A stretch of DNA of 47,188 nucleotides from Hyphomicrobiales bacterium. GTDB taxonomy: Bacteria; Pseudomonadota; Alphaproteobacteria; Rhizobiales; Rhizobiaceae. Position 1 is the first letter of the stretch. Each line of letters opens with the position of its first letter. Position numbers and translations under genes: made by a program. Where the stretch lies: contig QEVK01000027.1 of the NCBI GenBank assembly GCA_003577315.1, forward strand, positions 1 through 47,188. The letters are read 5' to 3'. A model generated the notes under the pieces. The model ran no database searches. It had not been told where the DNA came from and saw nothing but the letters and a program-made list of their open reading frames with translations. Of this stretch, positions 37,224 through 47,188 are shown in pieces.

Positions 37224-38477
37224 TCAACCGGCGTAGTCGCGCTCGTCGGCGATGACCTTGCCGTCGTTGGGCAGCGCTCCGGGCGCGGCGAGGAGCACCG
37301 AGCCGCCGAGCTTGGTGACCTCGCGCAGCGTTGCCTCGATGGCCGCCGCGTCGGGGGCCGCGCCCGCCTTCGGCTCGACGTGCAGCGCCATGGCGTCGCG
37401 GGCGCCCTCGCGCGTCACCACCAGCCGCGCCCGGGCGATGTCGGCGTGGCGGGCGACGATCTCGGCCACCTGCGCGGGATCGACGAACATGCCCTTGACC
37501 TTGGTGCGCTGGTCGGCGCGGCCCATCCAGCCCTTGATGCGCTGGCCGGTGCGCCCGCAGGGCGAGCGGCCGGGCAGGATGGCCGACAGGTCGCCGGTGC
37601 CCAGCCGCACCAGCGGATAGGCCGGGTTGAGGCCGGTGACGACGATCTCGCCGACCTCGCCCTCGGGCACGGGGTCGCCGGTGCCGGGGCGCACGATCTC
37701 GACGATGAGGTTCTCGTTGACGATCAGGCCGGGATTGGGCGTGCCGTCCTCGGCCGCGCTCTCATAGGCGATGACGCCGAACTCGGCCGTCGCGTAGCAC
37801 TGGTAGACCTTCACCCCGCGCGAGAAATATTCCTGGCGCAGCGAGGGAAACAGCGCCCCGCCCGAGACCAGGCCGACGCGGATGGAGGAAAGGTCCTTGC
37901 CGGTCTCGCCGGCGCGGTCGAGGATGACCTTGAGGAAATCCGGCGTGCCGGCATAGATCGAAGGCCTGAGCGCCGCGGCCGCCTCCACCTGCATGTCCGT
38001 GTTGCCGGTGCCGGCGGGAAACACCGCGCAGCCGAGCGCGCGCGCGCCATGGTCGAGCATGAAGGCGCCCGGCGTCATGTGATAGGAAAAGGCGTTGTGG
38101 ACGACGTCGCCCCGCCGCACGCCGGCGGCGAAGAAGGCGCGCGCGGCCTGCGCGGGATCGGCGGCAAGGCCCTGCGGCTCCCAGATCGGCCCCGGCGACA
38201 TGAAGATGCGGCCGCCCTCGACATGGGCGGAGCTCGCGAAGCCGCCGAAGGGCGGGTTCCTCGCCTGCATCTCCATCAGCTCGGCCTTGCGCAGCACCGG
38301 CAGCCGGGACAGCGCCTGCCGCGAGGTCAGCGCGGCGGGATCGACCCCGTCGAGCCATTGCCGCAGGCCGGGCGCCTCGCGCACCGCCGCGGCGAGGAAG
38401 GCGGGCAGGCGGGAGAACAGGTCCGCCTCGCGCGCCTCGGGCGCGCGCTGCTCGAGATCGTCGAAAAAGGCGGTCAT
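37224..38477 (-). CDS. Phenylacetate-CoA ligase family protein (AMP-binding)
   Basis: The 417-residue protein belongs to the PaaK-like adenylate-forming family. The AMP-binding part has HNAFSYHMTPGAFMLDHGARALG, then GGALFPSLRQEYF, YATAEFGVIAYES and the loop RLGTGDLSAILPG typical of PaaK relatives. The C-terminal subdomain is RIKGWMGRADQRTKVKGMFVDPAQVAEIV. The real substrate is unknown, because no phenylacetate degradation genes are nearby. An aryl or short acid activated to its CoA thioester is the general expectation. GGAGGGGAG before 38477 supports the start. Confidence 0.85.
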   Translation of the reverse strand: MTAFFDDLEQRAPEAREADLFSRLPAFLAAAVREAPGLRQWLDGVDPAALTSRQALSRLPVLRKAELMEMQARNPPFGGFASSAHVEGGRIFMSPGPIWEPQGLAADPAQAARAFFAAGVRRGDVVHNAFSYHMTPGAFMLDHGARALGCAVFPAGTGNTDMQVEAAAALRPSIYAGTPDFLKVILDRAGETGKDLSSIRVGLVSGGALFPSLRQEYFSRGVKVYQCYATAEFGVIAYESAAEDGTPNPGLIVNENLIVEIVRPGTGDPVPEGEVGEIVVTGLNPAYPLVRLGTGDLSAILPGRSPCGRTGQRIKGWMGRADQRTKVKGMFVDPAQVAEIVARHADIARARLVVTREGARDAMALHVEPKAGAAPDAAAIEATLREVTKLGGSVLLAAPGALPNDGKVIADERDYAG

Positions 38478-38677
38478 CGTTTCTCCCCTCCGGCCTCGGC
38501 CGCTTCCTGAGCGGCCCTCTTATCGCCCGGGCCCGCGTCCGCGCACAAGCCCCTCGCGCCGCCGCGGCGGCCTGACCGGAGCGCCGGCTCCGGCGTCCTA
38601 AAGAGGCCCGGGCCCCGGCAGGGCGGCGGCCGCGGCCCACGCGCCGCCGCGGAGGCCGGGCCGCGATCCGTCGCGGA

Positions 38678-39082
38678 TCAGGAGATGCCGCCGGCGCGCC
38701 GGACGAGCGAGAACTGCGAGCCGGCCGAGCTGGTGCAGTTGAGCTGCGTCTGGGTCACCATCGCGCAGTTGACCTGCGTCGTGGTCTGGCGGATCAGCGA
38801 GGTGACGGAGATGGTGACGCTGGTCGGCCCGGTCTGGGTGTAGCTGCCCTCGGCCAGCTTGTTGCCGGTGTCGGTGGCCAGAGTCTCGAAATAGCCGTTG
38901 TTGAAGCGGGAGATCGCCACCCCGTCCGTGCTCATCCAGTCGCCGTTGAAGCCGCTCGAGGGCGGCGGCGCGCTGGCGATCGGCCCGCCCGAACGCGGCG
39001 GCCCGCCGATGCCCTGGCAGCCCGCGAGGGCCAGAGCGACCGCCACAGCGCCGGCCGCGCGAAACTTGCCCGCATTCATCAT
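38678..39082 (-). CDS. omp10: Omp10-like outer membrane lipoprotein
   Basis: The 134-residue product has a lipoprotein signal (MMNAGKFRAAGAVAVALALAG-C) with lipobox LAGC, modified Cys22. The mature part resembles Brucella Omp10: GDWMSTDGVAISRFNNGYFETL, KLAEGSYTQTGPTSVTISVTSLIRQTTTQVNC and LNCTSSAGSQFSLVRRAG, with two cysteines that may form a disulfide. Omp10 is a surface-exposed immunogenic lipoprotein in Brucella. The ATG at 39082 is chosen because AAGGA lies eight bases upstream. ATG 39079 is nearly as good. The 200 bp after the stop hold only GC-rich inverted repeats, including GATCCG/CGGATC at 38665-38679. Confidence 0.88.
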   Translation of the reverse strand: MMNAGKFRAAGAVAVALALAGCQGIGGPPRSGGPIASAPPPSSGFNGDWMSTDGVAISRFNNGYFETLATDTGNKLAEGSYTQTGPTSVTISVTSLIRQTTTQVNCAMVTQTQLNCTSSAGSQFSLVRRAGGIS

Positions 39083-39176
39083 GCCGATTGTCCTTTTTCG
39101 GTACGACTTCGTTTTCAATCGCCGGTTTTACGGGCGAATGCAAGGTTGCGCGGCGGCTGCCGGCGAAGGGAAACGC

Positions 39177-40622
39177 TCAACGAACAAGAATGTTGCGGAA
39201 CTGCCAGGGGTCGTCCTCGTCGATGTCCTCGGGGAACAGTCCCGGCCTGCCTTCGAGCGGCGTCCAGTCGGTGTAGTAGCCCCTGACCGGGCCGAGATAG
39301 GGCGCCTGCACCTGAAGGCAGCGGCGATAGTCCATCTCGTCGGTGTCGACGATGCCCGCCCGCGGGTTCTCCAGCGCCCACACCATGCCCGCCATCACCG
39401 CCGACGAGACCTGAAGGCCGGTCGCGTTCTGGAAGGGCGCGAGGCGGCGCGCCTCGGCGAGCGTAAGCTGCGAGCCGTACCAGTAGGCGTTCCTGCCGTG
39501 GCCGTAGAGCAGCACGCCGAGCTCGTCGGCGCCGTCGAGCAGCTCGTCCTCGCCCAGCACATGCTGCACCGGCTGCGCCCTGCCGGCGGCGCCGAACATC
39601 TCGTGCAGCGACAGCACCGCGTCGTTGCACGGGTGGTAGGCATAGTGGCAGGTCGGCCGGTAGGAGACCCGGCCGTCCGCCTCGCGCACGCTGTAGTAGT
39701 CCGAGATCGAGATCGCCTCGTTGTGCGTCACCAGAAATCCGTACTGGGGACCGGGCGTCGGGCACCAGGTGCGCACGCGCGTGTTGGCGCCCGGCTGCTC
39801 CAGGAAGATCGCGGCCCGGCACCCTTCGGCGTGCTCGCGGGCGTTCGCCGGCATCCACCGCTCATGCGTGCCCCAGCCCAGCTCCGAGGGTTGCAGGCCC
39901 TCGGCGATGAAGCCCTCGACCGACCAGGTGTTCCAGAAGGTGTTGAAGGGCCTGGGATTCTTCGCCCGCTGCGTGTCGCGCTCGGCGATGTGGACGCCCT
40001 TGACGCCGATGTCGCGCATCAGCCGCGCCCAGCTGTCGCGGTCGCCCGCCGCCGGCTCGTCGCGCGCGAGGCCGAGGCCGGCGGCGAGGTCCACCAGCGC
40101 CTTCTTGACGAACCACGACACCATGCCGGGGTTGGCGCCGCAGCACGACACGGCGGTGGTGCCGCCGGGATTGGCCCGCTTCTCGCGCCGCACGGTCTCG
40201 CGCAGCGCATAGTTGGTGCGCGCCGCGTTGTCGGCGCTGTCGTCGAAGTAGAAGCCGAGCCACGGCTCGACCACGGTGTCGATGTAGAGGACGCCGAGCT
40301 CGCGCGTCAGCCGCATCAGGTCGAGCGAGCCGGTGTCGACCGAAAGGTTGACGCAGAAGCCCTGGCCGTCGCCTTCGGCGAGCAGCGGCGAAAGCAGCTC
40401 GCGATGGTTCTCCCTCGTCACATGCGCCTCGACGAAGCGGATGCCGCGCTCCTCCACGAACGCCCGCTGCTCGCCGCGCGGCTCGATCACGGTGAAGCGC
40501 GACCTGTCGAAGCGGAAGTGACGCTCGATCAGCGGCAGCGCGCCGCGGCCGATGGAACCGAAGCCGATCATCACGATCGGGCCGGTGATCTCGGCGTGGA
40601 CGGCAAAGGCGGTGTCGGCCAT
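39177..40622 (-). CDS. hss: Homospermidine synthase
   Basis: The 481-residue NAD-dependent enzyme makes homospermidine from putrescine (and spermidine), the main long polyamine of many alphaproteobacteria. The NAD-binding start is GPIVMIGFGSIGRGALPLIERHF. Other family strings are NLSVDTGSLDLMRLTRELGVLYIDTVVEPW, SCCGANPGMVSWFVKKAL, NTFWNTWSVEGF and YDWTPLEG-like ends (YYTDWTPLEGRPGLFPED). The start at 40622 gives the expected length. Polyamines stabilise nucleic acids and membranes. The 94-bp gap to omp10 has no gene. Confidence 0.95.
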   Translation of the reverse strand: MADTAFAVHAEITGPIVMIGFGSIGRGALPLIERHFRFDRSRFTVIEPRGEQRAFVEERGIRFVEAHVTRENHRELLSPLLAEGDGQGFCVNLSVDTGSLDLMRLTRELGVLYIDTVVEPWLGFYFDDSADNAARTNYALRETVRREKRANPGGTTAVSCCGANPGMVSWFVKKALVDLAAGLGLARDEPAAGDRDSWARLMRDIGVKGVHIAERDTQRAKNPRPFNTFWNTWSVEGFIAEGLQPSELGWGTHERWMPANAREHAEGCRAAIFLEQPGANTRVRTWCPTPGPQYGFLVTHNEAISISDYYSVREADGRVSYRPTCHYAYHPCNDAVLSLHEMFGAAGRAQPVQHVLGEDELLDGADELGVLLYGHGRNAYWYGSQLTLAEARRLAPFQNATGLQVSSAVMAGMVWALENPRAGIVDTDEMDYRRCLQVQAPYLGPVRGYYTDWTPLEGRPGLFPEDIDEDDPWQFRNILVR

Positions 40623-40756
40623 GTCGGACTCCGGGTTGGCTGGTCGTTCGGCGCGGTGCCGGCGCTAAACCACAGATGGCCGCGGCAATCAACAATTTGC
40701 CGGCCCGCGCGCCGCGATCGCGCGCGGCGCCGCCATCAGCCGGTCGCGGGAAAGGC

Positions 40757-41431
40757 TCATCCCGCGTCCTGCGGCGACAGCCGCGCCTCGATCAGCCCGC
40801 GCAGCGAGTTGCCGACGAAGCACCTGACGCCGCCGAGGTCCCGCGGCCTCAGGGTCCGTTCCTGCGCCTTTCCCCGCTCGATCAGCTCGGCGCGCAGGAC
40901 GCCGGCGAGAAGCCCGCATGCGAGCGGCGGCGTGGCAAGAAGCCCGCGCCCGGTCTCGACGAAGAGGCTGGTGATGGTGCCCTCGCACAGCTCGCCTTTC
41001 TCGTTGAGCAGCAGCACCTCGTCCGCGTCGTGCGCAGGAAATTCCGCGCGGGCGGCCTCGTAGGCCGCACGCCGCGACGTCTTGTGGCGCAGGAGCGGGT
41101 CGCTCGAATCGAGGCGGGCGGAGGCGATGCGCACGCGCCAGGCCGTTCCGGCGGGAAGGGGCGTGAACGGCCGCGCCTCGACCGTGGCCCGCCCGTCCCG
41201 CTCCAGCGCGAGCCGCACCCGCATCGTGCCCGCCGCCCCGCTGAGCGCCGCGGCGATGCGCAGGTCGATCTCCTCGGGCGCGAAGGCGAAGCCCAGCGCA
41301 CGCGCCGAGCCGCCGAGCCGCGAGAAATGCAGGTCGCGCCGCACGAGCCCTTCGCCGGGCTCCCAGCGCATGGTCTCGATCAGGCGGAGGCCGGCGTCTG
41401 CCCCGTCGCGAAGCGGCCCTTCAGCAGGCAT
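40757..41431 (-). CDS. pabC: Aminotransferase class IV / aminodeoxychorismate lyase (PabC) protein
   Basis: The 224-residue PLP enzyme probably releases 4-aminobenzoate from aminodeoxychorismate for folate. Motifs seen are RLIETMRWEPGEG, then LLRHKTSRRAAYE with probable Schiff-base Lys117, and LLNEKGELCEGTITSLFVE followed by PPLACGLLAGVLR, the usual family order. Its start at 41431 lies inside pabB (52-bp overlap with the end of pabB at 41380), so translation is probably coupled. The longer frame to 42433 is antisense to nothing but covers pabB in another frame and is a shadow. It is shorter than E. coli PabC, as is common for this pair. Confidence 0.85.
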   Translation of the reverse strand: MPAEGPLRDGADAGLRLIETMRWEPGEGLVRRDLHFSRLGGSARALGFAFAPEEIDLRIAAALSGAAGTMRVRLALERDGRATVEARPFTPLPAGTAWRVRIASARLDSSDPLLRHKTSRRAAYEAARAEFPAHDADEVLLLNEKGELCEGTITSLFVETGRGLLATPPLACGLLAGVLRAELIERGKAQERTLRPRDLGGVRCFVGNSLRGLIEARLSPQDAG

Positions 41432-42522
41432 TCGGCATATTCTCCCTCGGCCGTCGAATCGAACACCACCCCACCGCCGACATTGAAGACCGCGCGGCCG
41501 CCGGGAAAAAGCGAAATCGTGCGGATCGCCACGCTGAAGCGCATGCCGCCATCGGGCGCGATCCAGCCGATCGCGCCGCAATAGACGTCGCGCGGCGTGT
41601 CCTCCAGCGCGCGCAGGATCTTCATGGCGCTGATCTTCGGCGCGCCGGTGATCGAGCCGCACGGGAAAAGCGCGGCGAGAATGTCGCGCAACGACAGGCC
41701 CTCCACCAGCCGGGCGCGCACGCGGCTGACCATCTGGTGGACCGTGGGATAGGTCTCGACGCGGAAAAGCTCGGGAACGTCCAGCGTGCCCACCTCGCAG
41801 ACGCGCGAGATGTCGTTGCGCAGGAGGTCGACGATCATCCGGTTCTCGGCGCGGTTCTTGGGATCGTTGCGCAGGAATTCGCGCAACGCCTCGTCCTCCC
41901 CGGGCGTCCTGCCGCGCGGCGCGGTGCCCTTCATCGGCAGGGTCTCGATCCAGCGGTCGCGCGAGACGGAGAAGAAGAGCTCCGGCGAGCGCGACAGCAC
42001 CACCGGGCCGTCGAGATCGACGAAGGCGGCGTGGCGCACGGGCTGGCGTTGCCGCAGCGCGCCGAACAGCGCCAGCGGGTCGCCGTCCCATCGCGCCTCG
42101 ACCGGAAAGGTCAGGTTCGCCTGATAGCAGTCGCCCTCGCGCAGATGGCGGTGCAGGCGCTCGAAGCGCTGCGCGTACCGGGCCTGCGACCATGTCGCGC
42201 GCGGCGCGGTGAGCGAGGCGTCGGCCGGCTCGTCCGGCAGGGATGCGTCGGCCGGACCGTCGAAGACGCCGAAGCACATGAGCGGCGCGCGGCGGCCGCC
42301 GGGAAGGAAATCCGCCAGCGCCGGATCGAGCAGATAGCCCGCCTCGTAGGAGAGGTAGCCGGCGAGCCATTTTCCCGACCTGCGCGCCGTCTCCACCCTT
42401 TCCAGCGCCGGCGGAAAATCCTCGGGCCGCCATGCCGCGACGGTCTCGCGCGGCTCGGCGAAGAGCACTTCCCGACCTTCCAGATCGTTCCGGAAGCAGG
42501 CTATTCCTCGTCTCGAAAGCAT
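41380..42522 (-). CDS. pabB: Aminodeoxychorismate synthase component I
   Basis: The 380-residue protein aminates chorismate to 4-amino-4-deoxychorismate, the first step to 4-aminobenzoate. The chorismate-binding domain is recognised by REGDCYQANLTFP, ELFFS, TLPMKGTAPRGRT, NRAENRMIVDLLRNDISRVC, HQMVSRVRARL and FPCGSITGAPKISAM. The PMKGT motif with its Lys fits the PabB rather than TrpE type. N-terminal part is the usual variable domain. It partly overlaps pabC and is followed by it, and together they supply folate precursor. The 26-bp gap to pepF suggests a longer operon. Confidence 0.92.
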   Translation of the reverse strand: MLSRRGIACFRNDLEGREVLFAEPRETVAAWRPEDFPPALERVETARRSGKWLAGYLSYEAGYLLDPALADFLPGGRRAPLMCFGVFDGPADASLPDEPADASLTAPRATWSQARYAQRFERLHRHLREGDCYQANLTFPVEARWDGDPLALFGALRQRQPVRHAAFVDLDGPVVLSRSPELFFSVSRDRWIETLPMKGTAPRGRTPGEDEALREFLRNDPKNRAENRMIVDLLRNDISRVCEVGTLDVPELFRVETYPTVHQMVSRVRARLVEGLSLRDILAALFPCGSITGAPKISAMKILRALEDTPRDVYCGAIGWIAPDGGMRFSVAIRTISLFPGGRAVFNVGGGVVFDSTAEGEYAECLLKGRFATGQTPASA

Positions 42523-42549
42523 GTGACGGCGATCCGAAATTTCAGCCGG

Positions 42550-44409
42550 TCACGTGTCCATGGCCTCCAGCTCGTCGATCAGGCTCTCGATCAGCGACAG
42601 GCCCTTGCCCCAGAAGGCGGGGTCGGAGGCGTCGAGGCCGAAGGGGGCGAGCAATTCCGAGTGATGCTTGGTGCCGCCGGCCTCCAGCATGGCGAAATAC
42701 TTGTCCTGGAAGCCCGTCTCCGCCTGCCGGTAGACGGCGTAGAGCGAGTTCACCAGGCAGTCGCCGAAGGCATAGGCGTAGACGTAGAACGGCGAGTGGA
42801 TGAAGTGCGGGATATAGGCCCAGAAGGTCTCGTAGCCCTCGCGCAGCGCAATCGCCGGGCCGAGGCTCTCCGACTGGACCGAAAGCCACAATTCGCCGAT
42901 GCGCCCGGCCGTCAGCTCGCCGTCGCGGCGCTCGGTGTGGACCTTGCGCTCGAACTCGTAGAAGGCGATCTGGCGCACGACCGTGTTGATCATGTCCTCG
43001 ACCTTCTGGGCGAGCATGGCCTTGCGCTCGCCGGGCTCGGTCGTGGCGTCGAGCAGCGAGCGGAAGGTCAGCATCTCGCCGAACACCGAGGCGGTCTCGG
43101 CCAGCGTCAGCGGCGTCGAGGCCATCAGCGCGCCCTGCGGCCCCGCCAGCACCTGGTGGACGCCGTGGCCCAGCTCGTGCGCCAGCGTCATGACGTCGCG
43201 CGGCCGGCCCTGATAGTTGAGCAGCACGTAAGGGTGGACCGAGGGCACGGTCGGGTGGGCGAAGGCGCCGGGCGCCTTGCCCGGCCGCACCGGCGCGTCG
43301 ATCCAGCTCCGCTCGAAGAAGCGGCCGGCGATCTCGGCCATGCGCGGGTCGAAGCGGCCGTAGGCCGACAGCACCGTCGCCCTGGCCTCGTCCCAGCCGA
43401 TCCTGGCCTGCGGCGTCTGCGGCAGCGGCGCGTTGCGGTCCCAGTGGTTCATCCTGTCCATGCCGAGCCACCGCGCCTTCATGGCGTAGTAGCGGTGCGA
43501 CAGGCGCGGATAGGCCGCCCTGACGGCGGCGGCCAGCGCATCGACCACCTCGCGCTCGACGCGGTTGGCCAGATGCCGCGAGTCGGCGATGTCGGCGAAG
43601 CCGCGCCAGCGGTCGGAAATCTCCTTGTCCTTCGCCAGCGTGTTGGTGATCAGGGTGAAGGTGCGCAGGTTCTCGCCGAAGGTCCTGGCCAGCGCCTCGG
43701 CGGAACGCTGCCGCACCGCCGGGTCGGGGTCCTGAAGGCCGTTCAGCGTCGGCTCCAGCGTCAGGCTCTCGCCGCCGACGTCGAAGCGCAGCGCCGTCAT
43801 CGTCTCGTCGAACAGCCGGTTCCAGGCGGCGCGGCCGGTGATCGACTTCTCGTGGAAGAGCTGCTCGACGCGGTCCTCGAGCTGGTAGGGCTTGTCTTGC
43901 CGCAGGTCCACCACCCAGGGCCGGTAGTGGCCGAAGGCGGGATCGGCGTCGAAGGCGGCGTCGACAGCCACGTCGTCGATGCGGTTCAGCTCCAGCGTGA
44001 AGAACAGCAGGTGCGCGCTGGCGTCGGTCAGCTTCTCCTGCACGTCGCCGTAGAACTTGGCGCGGACGGGGTCGGAGGTGTCGCCGGCATAAAGCAGCCC
44101 CGCATAGGAGCCGATCCTGCCCATCAGCTCCTCGATCTCCTCGTAGCGGACGAGCGCCCGGCCGAGCCCGCCGGCGCGGGGGGCGGCGGCCTCCTGCGCG
44201 AGCCTTCCCTTCCACTCCTTCTCGAAGGCGACCGCCTCGGCGGCCACCTTGGCGAGGTCGCGGGCAAGCTCCGGCGCGTCCATGCCGGCATAGAGGTCGC
44301 ACAGGTCCCATTCCGGCAGGTCGCCCCGCGCGACGGCCGGCGCGGCCGCGCCCGTGGCTGCCCCGCGCGGCGGGGTCGGGAAGGGATATCGATCATCCAC
44401 GGGCGGCAT
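42550..44409 (-). CDS. pepF: Oligoendopeptidase F (M3 family)
   Basis: The 619-residue zinc peptidase cleaves oligopeptides in the cytoplasm. The HELGHG motif starts at His411 with Glu412 and His415 as zinc ligand, catalytic base and zinc ligand. The third ligand is likely the Glu of TLAETASVFGE about 25 residues later. The N-terminal domain (LSWDL-like WDLCDLYAGMDAPEL) and C-terminal PHFIHSPFYVYAYAFGDCLV match the PepF group. The start at 44409 has a weak ribosome site. It is divergent from the sigma-54 regulator across a 142-bp gap. Confidence 0.93.
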   Translation of the reverse strand: MPPVDDRYPFPTPPRGAATGAAAPAVARGDLPEWDLCDLYAGMDAPELARDLAKVAAEAVAFEKEWKGRLAQEAAAPRAGGLGRALVRYEEIEELMGRIGSYAGLLYAGDTSDPVRAKFYGDVQEKLTDASAHLLFFTLELNRIDDVAVDAAFDADPAFGHYRPWVVDLRQDKPYQLEDRVEQLFHEKSITGRAAWNRLFDETMTALRFDVGGESLTLEPTLNGLQDPDPAVRQRSAEALARTFGENLRTFTLITNTLAKDKEISDRWRGFADIADSRHLANRVEREVVDALAAAVRAAYPRLSHRYYAMKARWLGMDRMNHWDRNAPLPQTPQARIGWDEARATVLSAYGRFDPRMAEIAGRFFERSWIDAPVRPGKAPGAFAHPTVPSVHPYVLLNYQGRPRDVMTLAHELGHGVHQVLAGPQGALMASTPLTLAETASVFGEMLTFRSLLDATTEPGERKAMLAQKVEDMINTVVRQIAFYEFERKVHTERRDGELTAGRIGELWLSVQSESLGPAIALREGYETFWAYIPHFIHSPFYVYAYAFGDCLVNSLYAVYRQAETGFQDKYFAMLEAGGTKHHSELLAPFGLDASDPAFWGKGLSLIESLIDELEAMDT

Positions 44410-44551
44410 GTCGTCGTTCTCGCATCTTCATTCGGATTGTCGGGAAATCCGCAAGTATTCGTTTACCGGCTTTCTTGAGCGGTCGTTTAGCGGCCTGTGC
44501 CATGTTGAACCAACCGTGCCGACAACCTTAGCGGGATTCTGCGAAAGTTCC

Positions 44552-46066
<1,515 letters not shown>

Positions 46067-46196
46067 TGTGGCGCGCCGCTGTCCTTATCGCCTTGTTTAC
46101 CCTATAGTCCGGCTGCGCAAGCGCGTCATGATCTTGCCACGGTCGCGACGCATTCCTGGGTCAATAAGCAGGGATTAACCATTGGGGACGATAATT

Positions 46197-46267
46197 CGGG
46201 CTTTCCTGAAGCCCGGGGTTTTGTTCCGGGGACGAGCAACACAGCCCACAAGGCCAGCCCACAAGGC
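46197..46267 (+). repeat. Hairpin and 13-bp tandem repeat in the leader of the DUF882 gene
   Basis: CGGGCTT (46197-46203) pairs with AAGCCCG (46209-46215), followed by GGGGTTTT, so it may attenuate or terminate transcription. After it, AGCCCACAAGGC occurs twice, at 46243-46254 and 46256-46267, with period 13. The copies end nine bases before the TTG start. The interval 46,067-46,196 has TATAGT at 46103-46108 but no clear -35 box and no gene. Confidence 0.5.
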
Positions 46268-46275
46268 GACAGGTT

Positions 46276-47188
46276 TTGAGCATTCTTGCACGAACTGACA
46301 AAGCGAGGCGGTTCGAGGGGATTTTCCGGCAGAAATGGCTGGGAGCGTTCGTCGTCGCGGCGCTCGCCACGCTGTGCTTCGCCGGCCAGGCCAGCGCCGA
46401 GACCCGCAGCCTCAAGCTCTACTTCATCCACACCAAGGAACGGGCCGAGATCGTCTACAAGCGCAACGGGCGCTACGATCAGAAGGGCCTGAAGCAGATC
46501 AACCAGTTCCTGCGCGACTGGCGCCGCAACGAGCCGGCCAACATGGACCCGCGGCTGCTCGACCTGGTGTGGGAGGTCTACCGTTCCGTCGGCGCGCGCG
46601 ACCACATCCACGTGGTCTCCGCCTATCGCTCGCCGGCCACCAACGCCATGCTGCGCAGCCGCTCCTCGGGCGTCGCCCAGAAGAGCCAGCACATGCTCGG
46701 CAAGGCGATGGACTTCTACATTCCCGGCGTGCCGCTGTCGAAGCTGCGCGCGGCCGCCTTCAAGGTCGAGGGCGGCGGCGTCGGCTACTATCCCAAGTCC
46801 GGCTCGCCCTTCGTCCATCTCGACGTCGGCAACGTCCGCTCCTGGCCGCGCATGAGCCGCGGCGAGCTGATGGCGCTGTTCCCGGACGGCAAGACGCTGC
46901 ACCTTCCCGCCGACGGCAAGCCGCTGCCCGGCTACAACCAGGCGCTCGCCGCCTATCAGGCGCGCAAGAAGTCCGGCGGCGCCGTCCACGTCGCCAGCGC
47001 GCCGGCGGCCGAGTCCCGTTCGGGCGGCTCGTCGCGCGGCCTGCTCGCCGCGCTGTTCGGCGGCGGCGCCGACCAGGAAGAGGACGAATCGGAAGCCAGG
47101 GCCCCCGCCGCGCCCGCGGTGGCGGCCGCCCCGGCGCGCCCCGCGCCCGCCACGCGCCGCGAGCCGGCGCAGACGATCGTCGCCGCGC
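46276..47188 (+). CDS. DUF882/M15_2-type murein peptidase-like protein, 3' end missing
   Basis: At least 304 residues are encoded from a TTG start at 46276, because no ATG or GTG precedes the sequence in frame after the stop at 46207. A signal anchor covers about residues 22-41 (WLGAFVVAALATLCFA). The periplasmic domain begins SLKLYFIHTKERAEIVYKRNG, and zinc-binding motifs of the MepK-like type follow: SQHMLGKAMDF and PFVHLDVGNVRSW. This suggests cleavage of peptidoglycan cross-links. An Ala/Pro-rich low-complexity tail follows after residue 235 and continues beyond the window. Weak AAGG is nine bases before the TTG. Confidence 0.82.
   Translation, partial: MSILARTDKARRFEGIFRQKWLGAFVVAALATLCFAGQASAETRSLKLYFIHTKERAEIVYKRNGRYDQKGLKQINQFLRDWRRNEPANMDPRLLDLVWEVYRSVGARDHIHVVSAYRSPATNAMLRSRSSGVAQKSQHMLGKAMDFYIPGVPLSKLRAAAFKVEGGGVGYYPKSGSPFVHLDVGNVRSWPRMSRGELMALFPDGKTLHLPADGKPLPGYNQALAAYQARKKSGGAVHVASAPAAESRSGGSSRGLLAALFGGGADQEEDESEARAPAAPAVAAAPARPAPATRREPAQTIVAA

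Overview
The window is GC-rich DNA that reads as an alphaproteobacterial chromosome, most likely order Hyphomicrobiales (Rhizobiales) and probably close to Mesorhizobium, Aminobacter or other Phyllobacteriaceae. The basis is the gene set: CpdR, a Brucella-type Omp10 lipoprotein, homospermidine synthase, a GTA-type three-segment holin, and an MmgR/suhB-class small RNA lying beside a hisN/suhB-like gene. Genus is an inference.

Region 1 (1-13,334) is the right part of a siphovirus-type prophage. The left edge is the terminus of an IS21-family insertion sequence (1-97) that appears to cut into the prophage. A structured stretch without genes and three small accessory genes follow. Then comes a plus-strand tail operon in the usual late order: tape measure, two small genes (one antisense), three tail-tip assembly proteins (the third a DUF6950/NlpC-like cysteine peptidase), a J-like tail-tip protein, and a large tail appendage protein with an SGNH esterase domain. 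The lysis genes are a GH19 endolysin with a C-terminal membrane anchor, a GTA-type holin and a second small membrane protein. A strong intrinsic terminator and a zinc-ribbon gene close the prophage. No integrase, terminase or capsid genes are inside the window.

Region 2 (13,390-17,940) starts with tRNA-Val(GAC), whose 3' end faces the prophage and which is the probable attachment gene. It then holds cpdR, an N-formylglutamate amidohydrolase, a convincing minus-strand small RNA with promoter and terminator, hisN, a lysophospholipase-like hydrolase, a second small-RNA candidate, and an Hsp20 gene with an RpoH-like promoter and a ROSE-like thermometer.

Region 3 (17,997-25,827) contains a threonine aldolase divergent from the glutamate synthase genes gltB and gltD. 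Two tandem palindromic operator-like units lie in the shared upstream region.

Region 4 (25,841-47,188) is mostly envelope and core metabolism: a DUF459 protein and an MltB-type transglycosylase, galU, a beta-barrel protein, kdsD, a MocR-type regulator divergent from a peroxiredoxin-glutaredoxin fusion, NfeD with an SPFH protein, hemH, a PaaK-like CoA ligase, omp10, homospermidine synthase, pabB with pabC, pepF, a sigma-54 response regulator, and a DUF882 peptidoglycan-peptidase-like gene that runs off the end.

No wholly new multi-gene system was found. The most informative signals are regulatory: two candidate small RNAs with exposed CCUCC-type motifs, the RpoH/ROSE heat-shock leader, the gltB/ltaE tandem operator and the MocR operator. 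Among proteins, the fused peroxiredoxin-glutaredoxin lacking its resolving cysteine and the DUF459 protein lacking two SGNH catalytic residues stand out.
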